This document shows positions 35,028 through 43,300 of a stretch of 56,832 nt of DNA, in pieces; position 1 is the stretch's first letter, and every line of letters starts with the position of its first letter. Where the stretch lies: contig CAMAVC010000010.1 of NCBI GenBank assembly GCA_945861585.1, positions 1 through 56,832 of the forward strand, written 5' to 3'. A program made the translations under genes and the position numbers. This DNA is from Planctomicrobium piriforme. GTDB lineage: Bacteria > Planctomycetota > Planctomycetia > Pirellulales > UBA1268. The notes under the pieces were generated by a model. It did no database searches, had not been told where the DNA came from, and was given only the letters and a program-made list of their open reading frames with translations.

Positions 35028-35981
35028 TTACTTCGCGCCGAACTTGTACGCCGTGTTCTTCGGGTCGAAGTCGTCGTCGGTGAAGCCGTTGTTCGTCTTC
35101 ACGTTCATGTAGGTGTCTTCCTCCATGAGCACCGGCTGCCCGCCCTGCTCCGTCGGCCAGTCGTAGGCCTCGTAGCGAATCGGGATCGTCAGTTCGTCGT
35201 CGATGAACACGCGGGCGAGATGGAAGCGGAAGTTGCGCCGCGGCACCGGGTGCGACACCTGGATGCAGGTGCAGATCCGACCGTTCACCTTGGCGTTCGG
35301 AAAGAAGTTGACGTCGCACTCGCCGAATTGCTTGTCGTGATCTGCGACCTCGATGAGCCGCTTCGTGAGGTTCTCGACGCCGAGCTCGGTGATCGGATAG
35401 CGGTTGCCCGCCATCGCGAGCATGCTCTGCGGCTTGAGCGAGACCATGCCCACCATGGCCCGCACGCCGCTGCCAGCGTGGGCCAGCATGTTGCCGTCGT
35501 TGCGGCCGTCCACGTAGATCACCTCTTGGCCCTTGACGCTGTCGGGGCCGAGGAACATGAGATACACGCTGAAGGGCTGCTGCCGGATCTTCGCGAACAT
35601 GTATTCGTGTTCGCCGAGCTTGCCGTCGATTCGCTCGCGCTTGACCACGGTGCACGAGTAGTCCTTGATGCTGGTGCGGATGTTCGCAAGCCCCTTGCGG
35701 GCGATTTCGAGCGCCGGCTCCAGCGGGTGCGTGGCTGCGGCAGCGGCGACTGCGTCGCCGGCGTTGACGTTGCCCTGCGGAAGGCCGCCCTGCGGCACGA
35801 GCCCCGTGAACTGCGTGGCGGGCTGGCCTGCTGGCGTGGCGGGCTGGCCTGCTGGCGTGGCGGGCTGGCCCGCTGCCGGAGCCTGCCCATAGAGGGGCAT
35901 CGAGCGGATGCCGAAGACCATCACCAACGCCACCATGGCGCCGCCCACTCCGATCCAAGCCTTCCATGCCCGTCGGGCCAT
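35028..35981 (-). CDS. Exported DUF1571 protein
   Basis: A 317-residue protein with an N-terminal hydrophobic segment (WIGVGGAMVALVMVFGI) serving as signal or anchor. A low-complexity Ala/Pro/Gln stretch holds three GQPATPA-type units (residues about 35-57). The rest matches DUF1571: DYSCTVVKRERIDGKLGEHE, PFSVYLMFLGPDSVKGQEV, IYVDGRNDGNMLAHAGSG, VNFFPNAKVNGRICTCIQVS, RVFIDDELTIPIRYEAYDWP. Function is unknown; the family is common in planctomycetes and may bind a lipid or glycan. GGAGGG precedes the ATG. Expressed divergently from the MBL gene 329 bp away. Confidence 0.85.
   Translation of the reverse strand: MARRAWKAWIGVGGAMVALVMVFGIRSMPLYGQAPAAGQPATPAGQPATPAGQPATQFTGLVPQGGLPQGNVNAGDAVAAAAATHPLEPALEIARKGLANIRTSIKDYSCTVVKRERIDGKLGEHEYMFAKIRQQPFSVYLMFLGPDSVKGQEVIYVDGRNDGNMLAHAGSGVRAMVGMVSLKPQSMLAMAGNRYPITELGVENLTKRLIEVADHDKQFGECDVNFFPNAKVNGRICTCIQVSHPVPRRNFRFHLARVFIDDELTIPIRYEAYDWPTEQGGQPVLMEEDTYMNVKTNNGFTDDDFDPKNTAYKFGAK
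35815..35877. repeat. Three tandem 21-bp units inside the DUF1571 gene
   Basis: GTGGCGGGCTGGCCTGCTGGC occurs at 35815-35835 and 35836-35856, and with two changes at 35857-35877. On the minus strand it encodes repeated GQPATPA. As the unit is a multiple of three, copy number can vary without breaking the frame. Confidence 0.9.
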
Positions 35982-36310
35982 CTCGCATCCCTCCAGAGAA
36001 TTCCCTCGACCCCGCTTCGTTCATCGCCCCCGCCCGCAGCGGGGCATGAGCAACGTTGGGGCCACCCGAACCGCCGGCAGATTCGTTGGGATCGGCGCCG
36101 GCCGAATCACGGGCGGCGGGAGCATACCCGCCTCCGCGCCGGCCGGCCATGCCATTTCATGCGCTTGTTTTCCCTGTTTTTCAGCGGTCCGCGGCCGCGC
36201 CTTGCCACCCCACCCCCACCAGACGATGCTCGGACTGGTCGTTCTCGGCGCGTGATCGCCCTCATGCCCCGCGGGCCGGCCAGAGCGCCCTCCTCCCGTC
36301 CGAGCCCTCC
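35982..36310. other. Intergenic region between divergent DUF1571 and MBL genes
   Basis: I see no gene here. The region must contain both promoters but no convincing -35/-10 pair is evident by eye. GGCGGG and CCCGCC around 36110-36137 and a CCCCGC/GCGGGG pair near 36030-36045 could form hairpins. No dispersed repeat is present in this gap, in contrast to gaps at gene 3' ends. Confidence 0.5.
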
Positions 36311-37006
36311 ATGCCCCGCCCTCACGTCCACGCTCCAGCCGCCGACCAGCGCGTGGCCTGCATCGAGTCGGCGCCGTTCGGTGAAAACACCTACGTGCTG
36401 TTTCGGCCGGGCGGTCCGGCCTGCCTGGTGATCGACCCCGGCTTCGAACCTGAGCGGGTGGTCGAGGCGATTCGCGCCGAGGGGCTCGTGCCGGAGGCGA
36501 TCCTGCTCACGCACGGTCACTCCGATCACATCGCGGGCAACGCTGCCCTGCGTCGCGTGTGGCCCGACCTCCCGATCCTCATCGGGCACGGCGACGCCGC
36601 CAAACTCGGCGACCCCGCCGGCAACCTCTCCGGTGCCTTCGGGCTGGCACTCACGAGCCCGCCCGCCGACAGGCTGCTCGCCGATCGCGAGCGGCTCGAT
36701 CTCGCCGGCTTCACGTTCGACGTCCACGAGATCCCGGGCCACTCGTCCGGGCACGTGGTCTTCGTGCTCGGCGGCAGCGTGCCGCCAATCGTGTTCGCCG
36801 GCGACGTGCTCTTTCATGAGAGCATCGGCCGCACCGATTTTCCGGACGGCGACTTCGCAACGCTCGCCCACGGCATCCGCGACCGGCTCTACACGCTCCC
36901 CGATGACACGGTGGTGTTTCCCGGACACGGCCCCCCCACGACGGTCGGCCATGAGAAGCGGCACAACCCCTTCGTGCCCGCCGCCGATCCGCGGCGGGCG
37001 CATTGA
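36311..37006 (+). CDS. MBL-fold metallo-hydrolase, glyoxalase II-like
   Basis: A 231-residue hydrolase with two-metal site: THGHSDHIAGN (His68, His70, Asp72, His73), HEIPGHSSGHVVF, VFAGDVLFHESIGRTDFPDG and FPGHGPPTTVGHEKRHNPF. This is the short glyoxalase II-like family that acts on thioesters or related substrates; the true substrate is unknown. The ATG at 36311 is chosen because an upstream extension of 85 residues would be low-complexity and unconserved. plsC follows 15 bp downstream, then cdsA, all on the plus strand. Confidence 0.88.
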   Translation: MPRPHVHAPAADQRVACIESAPFGENTYVLFRPGGPACLVIDPGFEPERVVEAIRAEGLVPEAILLTHGHSDHIAGNAALRRVWPDLPILIGHGDAAKLGDPAGNLSGAFGLALTSPPADRLLADRERLDLAGFTFDVHEIPGHSSGHVVFVLGGSVPPIVFAGDVLFHESIGRTDFPDGDFATLAHGIRDRLYTLPDDTVVFPGHGPPTTVGHEKRHNPFVPAADPRRAH

Positions 37007-37021
37007 CCCGCGCCGCCCTCC

Positions 37022-37717
37022 ATGCCGAAACTAGCCCTCATGCTTTCGCCCGCCGACATGCCGCCCGCACCCGCCGCCGGGTCGGGCACCACCGAGGGCC
37101 CCTCGCTCTTTTGCCGCGCCGCCGGGCTGTCGCTGGCGGCGCTGGCCCGGCTCCTGAGCGGCTCGAGCGTGCGTTGGATCGCGAGCCAGCCCGACACCTG
37201 CCAGCGGGTCTACTTCGCGAACCACACGAGCCATCTCGACGCGATCGTGATCTGGTCGTCGCTCCCGCAGACGGTGCGTGAACTGACGCGGCCCGTGGCG
37301 GCGAAGGACTATTGGCAGCGCGGCATCGTGCGGCGCTGGCTCGCCGAGGAGGTGTTCAACGCGATCCTCATCGACCGCACCGACATCAAGGTGCACCAGA
37401 GCCCCATCGATCTCATGCTCCGGGAGATCGGGGCGACGAAGTCCCTGATCGTGTTTCCCGAGGGGAGCCGGAGCGTCAGCGGCGAGATCGGGGAATTCAA
37501 GAGCGGCCTCTATTACCTCGCCCGAAAACGGCCCGAGATCGAACTCGTGCCCGTGCACATCGACAACCTCAATCGCGTGTTGCCGCGGGGAGAGTTTCTG
37601 CCGGTGCCGCTGCTCTCGTGCATCAGCTTCGGACCGCCGCTCTGGCTCGAGCGCGGCGAAGCGAAGGTCGACTTTCTCGACCGCGCGCGGCGGGCCGTGC
37701 TCGCGCTCAAGGAGTGA
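37022..37717 (+). CDS. 1-acyl-glycerol-3-phosphate acyltransferase-like protein (PlsC family)
   Basis: A 231-residue acyltransferase. The H-x4-D catalytic motif is NHTSHLD (His68, Asp73), followed by LIDRTD, and FPEGSRSVSGEIGEFKSGL binds the phosphate of the acceptor. An N-terminal hydrophobic segment (AGLSLAALARLL) probably associates with the membrane. It would make phosphatidate, the substrate of the cdsA product encoded 8 bp downstream, so the two genes form a phospholipid unit. Substrate preference is not proven. Confidence 0.88.
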   Translation: MPKLALMLSPADMPPAPAAGSGTTEGPSLFCRAAGLSLAALARLLSGSSVRWIASQPDTCQRVYFANHTSHLDAIVIWSSLPQTVRELTRPVAAKDYWQRGIVRRWLAEEVFNAILIDRTDIKVHQSPIDLMLREIGATKSLIVFPEGSRSVSGEIGEFKSGLYYLARKRPEIELVPVHIDNLNRVLPRGEFLPVPLLSCISFGPPLWLERGEAKVDFLDRARRAVLALKE

Positions 37718-37725
37718 CCGGCGGC

Positions 37726-38682
37726 ATGAACGACATTCGAACGATCGCGTTGATCGCCGGCGTGCTGGGGCTTCTGGCTCTCGCGACGGCGATCGGCCAG
37801 TTTCTCGAACGGCACCCCGACCGCGGGCTCGACCCGGCCGCCGTGAACACGTTCAACCTGCGGCTGCGCGGCTGGTGGATCATGTGCACGGTGCTCGCCG
37901 CCGCCTTCTGGCTGGGCACCACCGCCACGGTCGTCCTCTTCGGCCTGGTGTCGTTTTGGGCGCTCCGTGAATTCATCACGCTCACGCCCACCCGCAAAGG
38001 CGACCACCGGGCACTGTTCTGGGTGTTCTTCCTGTTTACGCCGTTGCACTACGTGCTCGTCGGCCTCAACCGCTACGACGTGTTCAGCGTCTTCCTGCCC
38101 GTCTATGCCACGCTCTTCGTGCTCGCCCGCGTGGCCTTCGCGGGCGACTACAAGCGGTTTCTCGAACGCACGGCGAAGATTCAGGCGGGCCTCGTGGTCT
38201 GCGTCTATTGCCTGTCGTTCGCCCCCGCTCTCCTCAAGATTCCGATCACGGGCGCGACCGTGGGGGGCAATTTCCGCCTGCTGTTCTTCCTCATCCTGCT
38301 CGTGCAATTCGCCGACTGCATGCAATACGTCTGGAGCCGGATGCTCGGCCGGCGACTCGTGGCCGCGGCCGTGAGCTCGAATCGCACGTGGGAAGGCCTG
38401 CTCGGCAGTGCCACGAGCACGGCGCTCCTCGCCGCAGTGCTGTGGTGGGCGGCGCCGCCGTTCGAGCCGTGGCAGGCGGCCCTCGCAGGCTTCGTGGTGG
38501 CCCTGATGGGATTCGCCGGGGGGATGACGATGTCGGCGATCAAGCGCGACCGTGGCGTGAAGGACTACGGCACGCTCGTGGTCGGACATGGCGGCGTGCT
38601 CGATCGCATCGACTCGATCTGCTTCGCCGCGCCAGTCTTCTACCACATGACCCAGCTCTTTGCCGGGGTGGGTTCACCGTAG
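37726..38682 (+). CDS. cdsA: Phosphatidate cytidylyltransferase (CdsA family)
   Basis: A 318-residue integral membrane enzyme that makes CDP-diacylglycerol. About eight hydrophobic segments are visible. The family signature is complete near the C-terminus: SAIKRDRGVKDYG followed by GHGGVLDRIDS. The ATG at 37726 follows the plsC stop by 8 bp. The plsC-cdsA pairing is also seen in the YnbB-like branch, so this might be a second, specialised cdsA. The 3' end overlaps the converging peptidase-like gene by 9 bases. Confidence 0.92.
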   Translation: MNDIRTIALIAGVLGLLALATAIGQFLERHPDRGLDPAAVNTFNLRLRGWWIMCTVLAAAFWLGTTATVVLFGLVSFWALREFITLTPTRKGDHRALFWVFFLFTPLHYVLVGLNRYDVFSVFLPVYATLFVLARVAFAGDYKRFLERTAKIQAGLVVCVYCLSFAPALLKIPITGATVGGNFRLLFFLILLVQFADCMQYVWSRMLGRRLVAAAVSSNRTWEGLLGSATSTALLAAVLWWAAPPFEPWQAALAGFVVALMGFAGGMTMSAIKRDRGVKDYGTLVVGHGGVLDRIDSICFAAPVFYHMTQLFAGVGSP

Positions 38683-39645
38683 GCCCGGCTCACCGAGGCC
38701 GTCGCCCGCACTCATCTGCCGAGCCTGAACGGCATAGATCGAACGCCGCCCCGCGGCTGCCGACACCGCGGCGACGGTCGGCCGCGGTGGTGCGGTCGGA
38801 GCCGGATCGGGGCTCTGGCCGCGGGTGGTGCCGGCGATGGTGACCGGCCGCACCGGAGCCGCGGCGAGCGCGGCGGGGGGCGCCGGGCAGCCTTTCCGCA
38901 CCCAGTCGAGCCAGACCGTCTGCATCTGGGCCAGGTTGCCCACGCCATAGTGTCGAGAGAGCGCGCCCGACCAGTCGTCGGTGGCGAGCCCCTCGCCGAC
39001 GAACGTCACGTATTTGTGGCGGCCGCCGCGTTCGATCAAGTAACGGGCGAGCGAATAGCCCTGCGAATACAGCGGAAGCACGTCGGCTGGATACTCCCGC
39101 ATCGCGAACATCTCCGGAAACGCGATGCCACGGCCGGTCGTCAAAAACTCGAGCAACAGCCGGTGCTGGCGGGCCCGTTCCACCGGGTGCTCGACCGTGG
39201 TGCAGGCTCCCTCGTCGGCCCAACGCGGCAGCGGCCGCCGGAAGTGGCTCGCGAAGATCGTGTGGGTCACCTCGTGCGGCAGCACGGAGTCGAGAATCCT
39301 CTCCTCGCTGCCCTGGATCGTCATCGTCCAGCCGAACACTTCGCCGGCGTCGAACACGAAGCTCGTGGCCCCGCCGGCCCCCAGATGCGGCGCCACCTGC
39401 GCCTTGATCGGACAGGGACGGCTCCAGCGCGGCAAGGGCGCCCCCAGCCATTCGACCGACAGATCGTGGCGATATTGCTCGGCGGCCTCGCCGATCCGGC
39501 GGGCCAGCTGTTCGGTCGGGGCATCGACGATGAAGTTCGCCGTGCGATGGCCGGCGCCGCGGGCCTGCGTTCCACAGACGAACACCGCTGCGAGCACCGC
39601 CGCCGTCCACACCGCCGTCCGACGCACGTTCAGTCCACAATCCAT
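38674..39645 (-). CDS. Exported gluzincin-like (HExxH) peptidase family protein
   Basis: A 323-residue protein with a signal peptide (AVWTAAVLAAVFVCGTQARG). The zinc motif is HEVTH (residues 124-128) in LPHEVTHTIFASHF, and WADEGAC supplies the third ligand, Glu145, as in DUF1570/MA-type gluzincins. FVFDAGEVFGWTMTIQG and YSQGYSLARYLIERGG are conserved-looking. The C-terminal 60 residues are low in complexity (Ala/Pro/Thr). It may be a peptidase of the cell surface; the substrate is unknown. The end overlaps cdsA by 9 bases in convergent orientation. Its start is followed upstream by repeat F. Confidence 0.75.
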   Translation of the reverse strand: MDCGLNVRRTAVWTAAVLAAVFVCGTQARGAGHRTANFIVDAPTEQLARRIGEAAEQYRHDLSVEWLGAPLPRWSRPCPIKAQVAPHLGAGGATSFVFDAGEVFGWTMTIQGSEERILDSVLPHEVTHTIFASHFRRPLPRWADEGACTTVEHPVERARQHRLLLEFLTTGRGIAFPEMFAMREYPADVLPLYSQGYSLARYLIERGGRHKYVTFVGEGLATDDWSGALSRHYGVGNLAQMQTVWLDWVRKGCPAPPAALAAAPVRPVTIAGTTRGQSPDPAPTAPPRPTVAAVSAAAGRRSIYAVQARQMSAGDGLGEPGLR

Positions 39646-39829
39646 GCCCGCTCGCCTCCGTGTGATGCCCGGTGTTCACCACGGGCGGGCGGACACTAGC
39701 GAAGGCCTTCGAAGAGGAGCCAGACCGGTTTGGCACGGCGTTCCGGCCTTTTCGCCTGGCAAGCACGGCAGATTCGGGAAGCAGGGAATGCCTGCATGTC
39801 GCTTGCCGCCTCCGCGCTTGCTGCTGGAG
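39646..39829. other. Intergenic stretch before repeat F
   Basis: No gene is supported. It should carry the promoter of the gluzincin-like gene. It contains the degenerate text GGCAAGCACGGCAGATTCGG and GCAGGGAATGCCTGC (39781-39795), an imperfect inverted repeat of the kind seen around the dispersed elements. Confidence 0.4.
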
Positions 39830-40341
39830 GACAGGCTTCAGCCTGTCATGCCTCAACTCGCCCAACCCGGCTCGGGGTTACCCCGTACCGTCTCGCCGGA
39901 CGTTCGGTTCGTTGGGCACGCCGGCTTCGGGCTCCCCATATCCCATCGCCGGACGCTCACTGCGCCCATCCCTGGGCTCCGTTCGCTCGGACCTGCCTGC
40001 GCTTCGCCATCCTGGCTGCGCTGGTCAGCTACGCCGGCTCCCGGGACACGGGGGAGCCCGAAGCCTCCTCAACTCGAAGGCGCCGATAGTCCTCAACGAC
40101 TCCCTTCGTCTGCGCGTGCCCACCGACCGACTCCGCCGAAACTGCTACCCGGCATCCCTTCGGCTCACGCCTCGGGCTTCCTGAGTGGGGGAGGCGAGGG
40201 GCTGCCCCTACCGTTGAGCCGGCGTATGTGACCAGCGCAGGCATGGATGCCGGAGCGCAGGCACATCCGAGTGAGTGGAGGGCTGGAGGCCCGCAGCGAA
40301 CGTCCGGCGAGACGGTACGGGGCAGCCCCGAGCCGGCTTAC
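39830..40341. repeat. Complete composite foldback repeat element (site F)
   Basis: The most complete copy. Palindrome (39830-39847); left arm 39848 to about 40070 (CTCGCCCAACCCGGCTCGGG, GTTACCCCGTACCGTCTCGC, CGGACGTTCG, a second variant GCCGGCTTCGGGCTCCCCAT, CTGCGCTTCGCCATCCTGGC, GCTGGTCAGCTACGCCGGCT); centre 40121-40187; right arm about 40193-40336 (GTGACCAGCGCAGGCATGGA, GGCACATCCGAGTGAG, GCGAACGTCCGGCGAGACGG). The right arm is the imperfect reverse complement of the left. It fills the gap between the gluzincin-like gene and the 3' end of the giant gene, which stops at 40384. No ORF in it is credible. Confidence 0.87.
40121..40187 (+). repeat. 67-bp centre module of site F
   Basis: From CACCGACCGACTCCGCCGAA to CTCGGGCTTCCTGAGTG. 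Its reverse complement is at 51412-51478, with one difference in 67 bases (CGACTCC here against CGTCTCC). The left arms at both sites have the same orientation, so the centre is inverted relative to its arms between the two sites. Confidence 0.9.
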
Positions 40342-40383
40342 TACTGAACCGGCCGCTTCGCGGGTTGGCGACGTCTCGCGGCG

Positions 40384-43300
40384 TCAGCGGCGGCGGGTGA
40401 TGATCCATGCGGTGCCGCCGACGGCCAGGAGGGCGAGCGTGGCCCAGGCGCGCGTGACGAGGCTCGGATCGCGGCGGCGGGCGATCCGCACCGTGAGCGG
40501 GGCGTCGATCGGAGCCGCGACGTGCACGACGGCACCAGCCGAACCTGCGCCTGCGCGGCTCGCGTCGTCGAGGCGTTGCTCGCGGGCGTCGAGCACCGCC
40601 CGCAGGCGCTCGCGCGTGATGGCCGGCGATGTCTCGATGACCCGCTCGAAGTCGGTGCGGAGTGCGGCGAGTGCCGCGGCCTGTTCTCCCTGCACGGCGG
40701 CAGCGTCGAGCAGTCGGCCGGGCTCGGCGACGTGCACGACGGCATCGCGCGGGGCCCGCAACGTCCAGATGCATCGCGTGCACGGCAGCCCGACGAGCGT
40801 GGGGGCGGCGATTGCGATCGGGCCATCTTCGCCGAGGGCTCCCCCCACGGTTCCCGCGTAGACCACTTCGATCGACCGCGGCCAGTTCGTGTCGTAGAGC
40901 GTGATGTCCCACCGTTCGCCGCCGTCGGTGGGTGCCGGCGCGATCCCCGTGGCGGGCGTGGATGGCAGGGCCGGCTGTCCGTCGACGAACGCCTCGAAGA
41001 GTCGCATGCCGCGCGGCAAGGCCAGCCGCACGACACGGTCCTGCGCGACCACGTCGAACCGGGCCCGCCCCCAGGCGCGGCCCCGGTCCTCGAAGGTCAC
41101 CTCCACGTCGGCGAGCTCGACACGCGGATCCGCGACGACGGCCTGCGGGGCCGGAGACGCAGGCTCAACAGGCAGCGGCTCGGCAGGCTCCGGCGCGAGG
41201 GCGACCCGCAGCGCGTAGAGCGGCGGCCGGTCGTCGCTGCGGAGCTCCCACGAGCGATCGGGGGCCGTCGCCTCGCGCGACTCATTCCATGCCACCACGG
41301 CAGGCGCGGCAGGCACGAGCGCTCGCACCACAGGCACACGCCCGGTGGCGGCCGGAGCATGGGGCACGTGCGCCGCCAGCTCGAGGCGGAATCGCCCGGC
41401 CACCGGCCGCTGAATCGTGAGCACCCCATGCTCGGGTGTGGCCCGGCGCCACGAGGTGTCCAGCGGGCCGCGGTCGGCAGGATCCGGCGGCTGCAAGCCG
41501 TTGTCGAACAGCGCGATCGAGTCGACGACACAGTCGGCAGGCAGCTCGAGTGGCAGCGAAACGAGCGGCGTCGAACTGGCGTCGAACCGGGCATCGAGCT
41601 CGATGAACGTGCGCTCCGGGGTGAACCGCACCCGTACATCCTGGGTGCCACGGATCTCCTGCCGGCGGCGTTCGACGCTGACACGGGCCCGCGGCTCCAC
41701 ACCGAAGACCGGTGTCGAGCCGGCTTCAACGGCACCGTCGCGAGCGCGGCCATCCTGCACGCGGAGGTCGGCCCTCCAGGTCGGGCCGCCACGCTCGTCC
41801 GGGGCGAGCATGACGAATGGCGCGGCCGCATCGACCTGCACGGCGAGGTCGCCGGCGGGCACGAGCGTCGTCGTGCGCGTGTCGGCAGCCGCACGCTCGA
41901 TCCATGCGCCCGGCACCGCGAAGATGCCCACCGGACTCGCCAGCAGCCGGCGAAAGGTCATCTCGAACCGCCACGGGCCCCCAGTGGGCCGGACGGCGCG
42001 CACGAGGTAGCGATTGCCCGGCAAGGGCACGACGTCGAGCGCGGCGTCGGCAGGCTCGACGAGCGCGAGGCCGCGGTCGGCGCGGACGATGCACGGGGCG
42101 GCGACATCGCGGCCGGAATCGATCACGAACGAAGCGGCGACCCGGCAAGCGTCGAGATCCCACGAGACGGTGTTGCGGCTCTCGACGACAGGCGGCGCCG
42201 CCGCGAGGGCGATGCCATCGGTCTGCGGCCGCACGATTCGCACGCGCTCGGCCTGCGGCACGCTGCACACGAAGCGTTCGGACGCCGCCGACCACACGCT
42301 CGGCGCAGCAACGAACGGCTCGCCAGGCGTGGCGGCCTCGCACCACAGCCCGATGGGTCCGATCCCCGCGGTGGCGGCGAACTCGACGGTCGCCGTGGGC
42401 GCCGCTGGCAGCTGGGCGGTGAGCACTTCCACGTCGCCGACCTGCTCGATCCGCGGGCGGACGTCGATTTCGATACGATGCCGGCCCGTCGTCGGCACGA
42501 GCAGGTCGTGACGCGCCGGTGCACCCGTCAGCGGGGTGATCTCGCCGTCGATCTGCGCCGTCTCGGCGATCCAGCCGTCGACAACGTCCTGGGGCCGCAG
42601 TTCGAGCACGCCCGCTGCGAGCGCATCGATGTCGATCTTGAGTCGCCAGCGCTCGCCGGTCTGGTCCGCTGCACGGGTCGCGGGCACGAGCACCTGGCAG
42701 CCGACCACGCGAATCGCCCCCGCCTGATTCCCACCCGTGCGGGCGAGCAGCCGATAGAGTGGTTCCGGAACGAAGGCCATTTCCCCGTCGTCGAGCGGCG
42801 CGATGAACACGGGCAGGGCATCCGCCGCAGAGGCCCGCGGCGCTGGCGACGCCAGGCACACCAAGGTGAGCAACGCCCCCCGCGTGACAGGCCGCCGGAT
42901 CACGAGCATTGCCGCGCCGATCGCAGCCCACCAGGCCGCCCTGGCGATGACGTCGCCTGGAGCGGGGCACCAGAGGGCGGCCACGCCCGCAATCACACAC
43001 GCGACCGGGGCCAGCCACGCCCCTCGTCGGGAACCGGCGAGCACGACGCCGCCGACGATGCAGCCGACGAGCACGGCCGCGCTCTTGATCCAGCGTCGGG
43101 GCATGATGACAACCGCACCGCCATCGCCGCGACCGTCACCGGGCACGAACTCGCGCACGCGAAACACTTCTCCAGACGGGCCGCGCCGCTCGCCCGCAGC
43201 TTCCGGGGAAGACGGCACGATGGACGGCCTTCGGACGCCCGCGAGCCGCTCCGCAACGCCACCAGCCATCCACCCGACGCTTCTCCAAGCCGACGACACC

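Noticed and set aside
39830-40341. Repeats as a CRISPR array or integron
   Set aside because: There is no regular repeat-spacer structure, no cas genes, no integrase and no attC-like order with gene cassettes.
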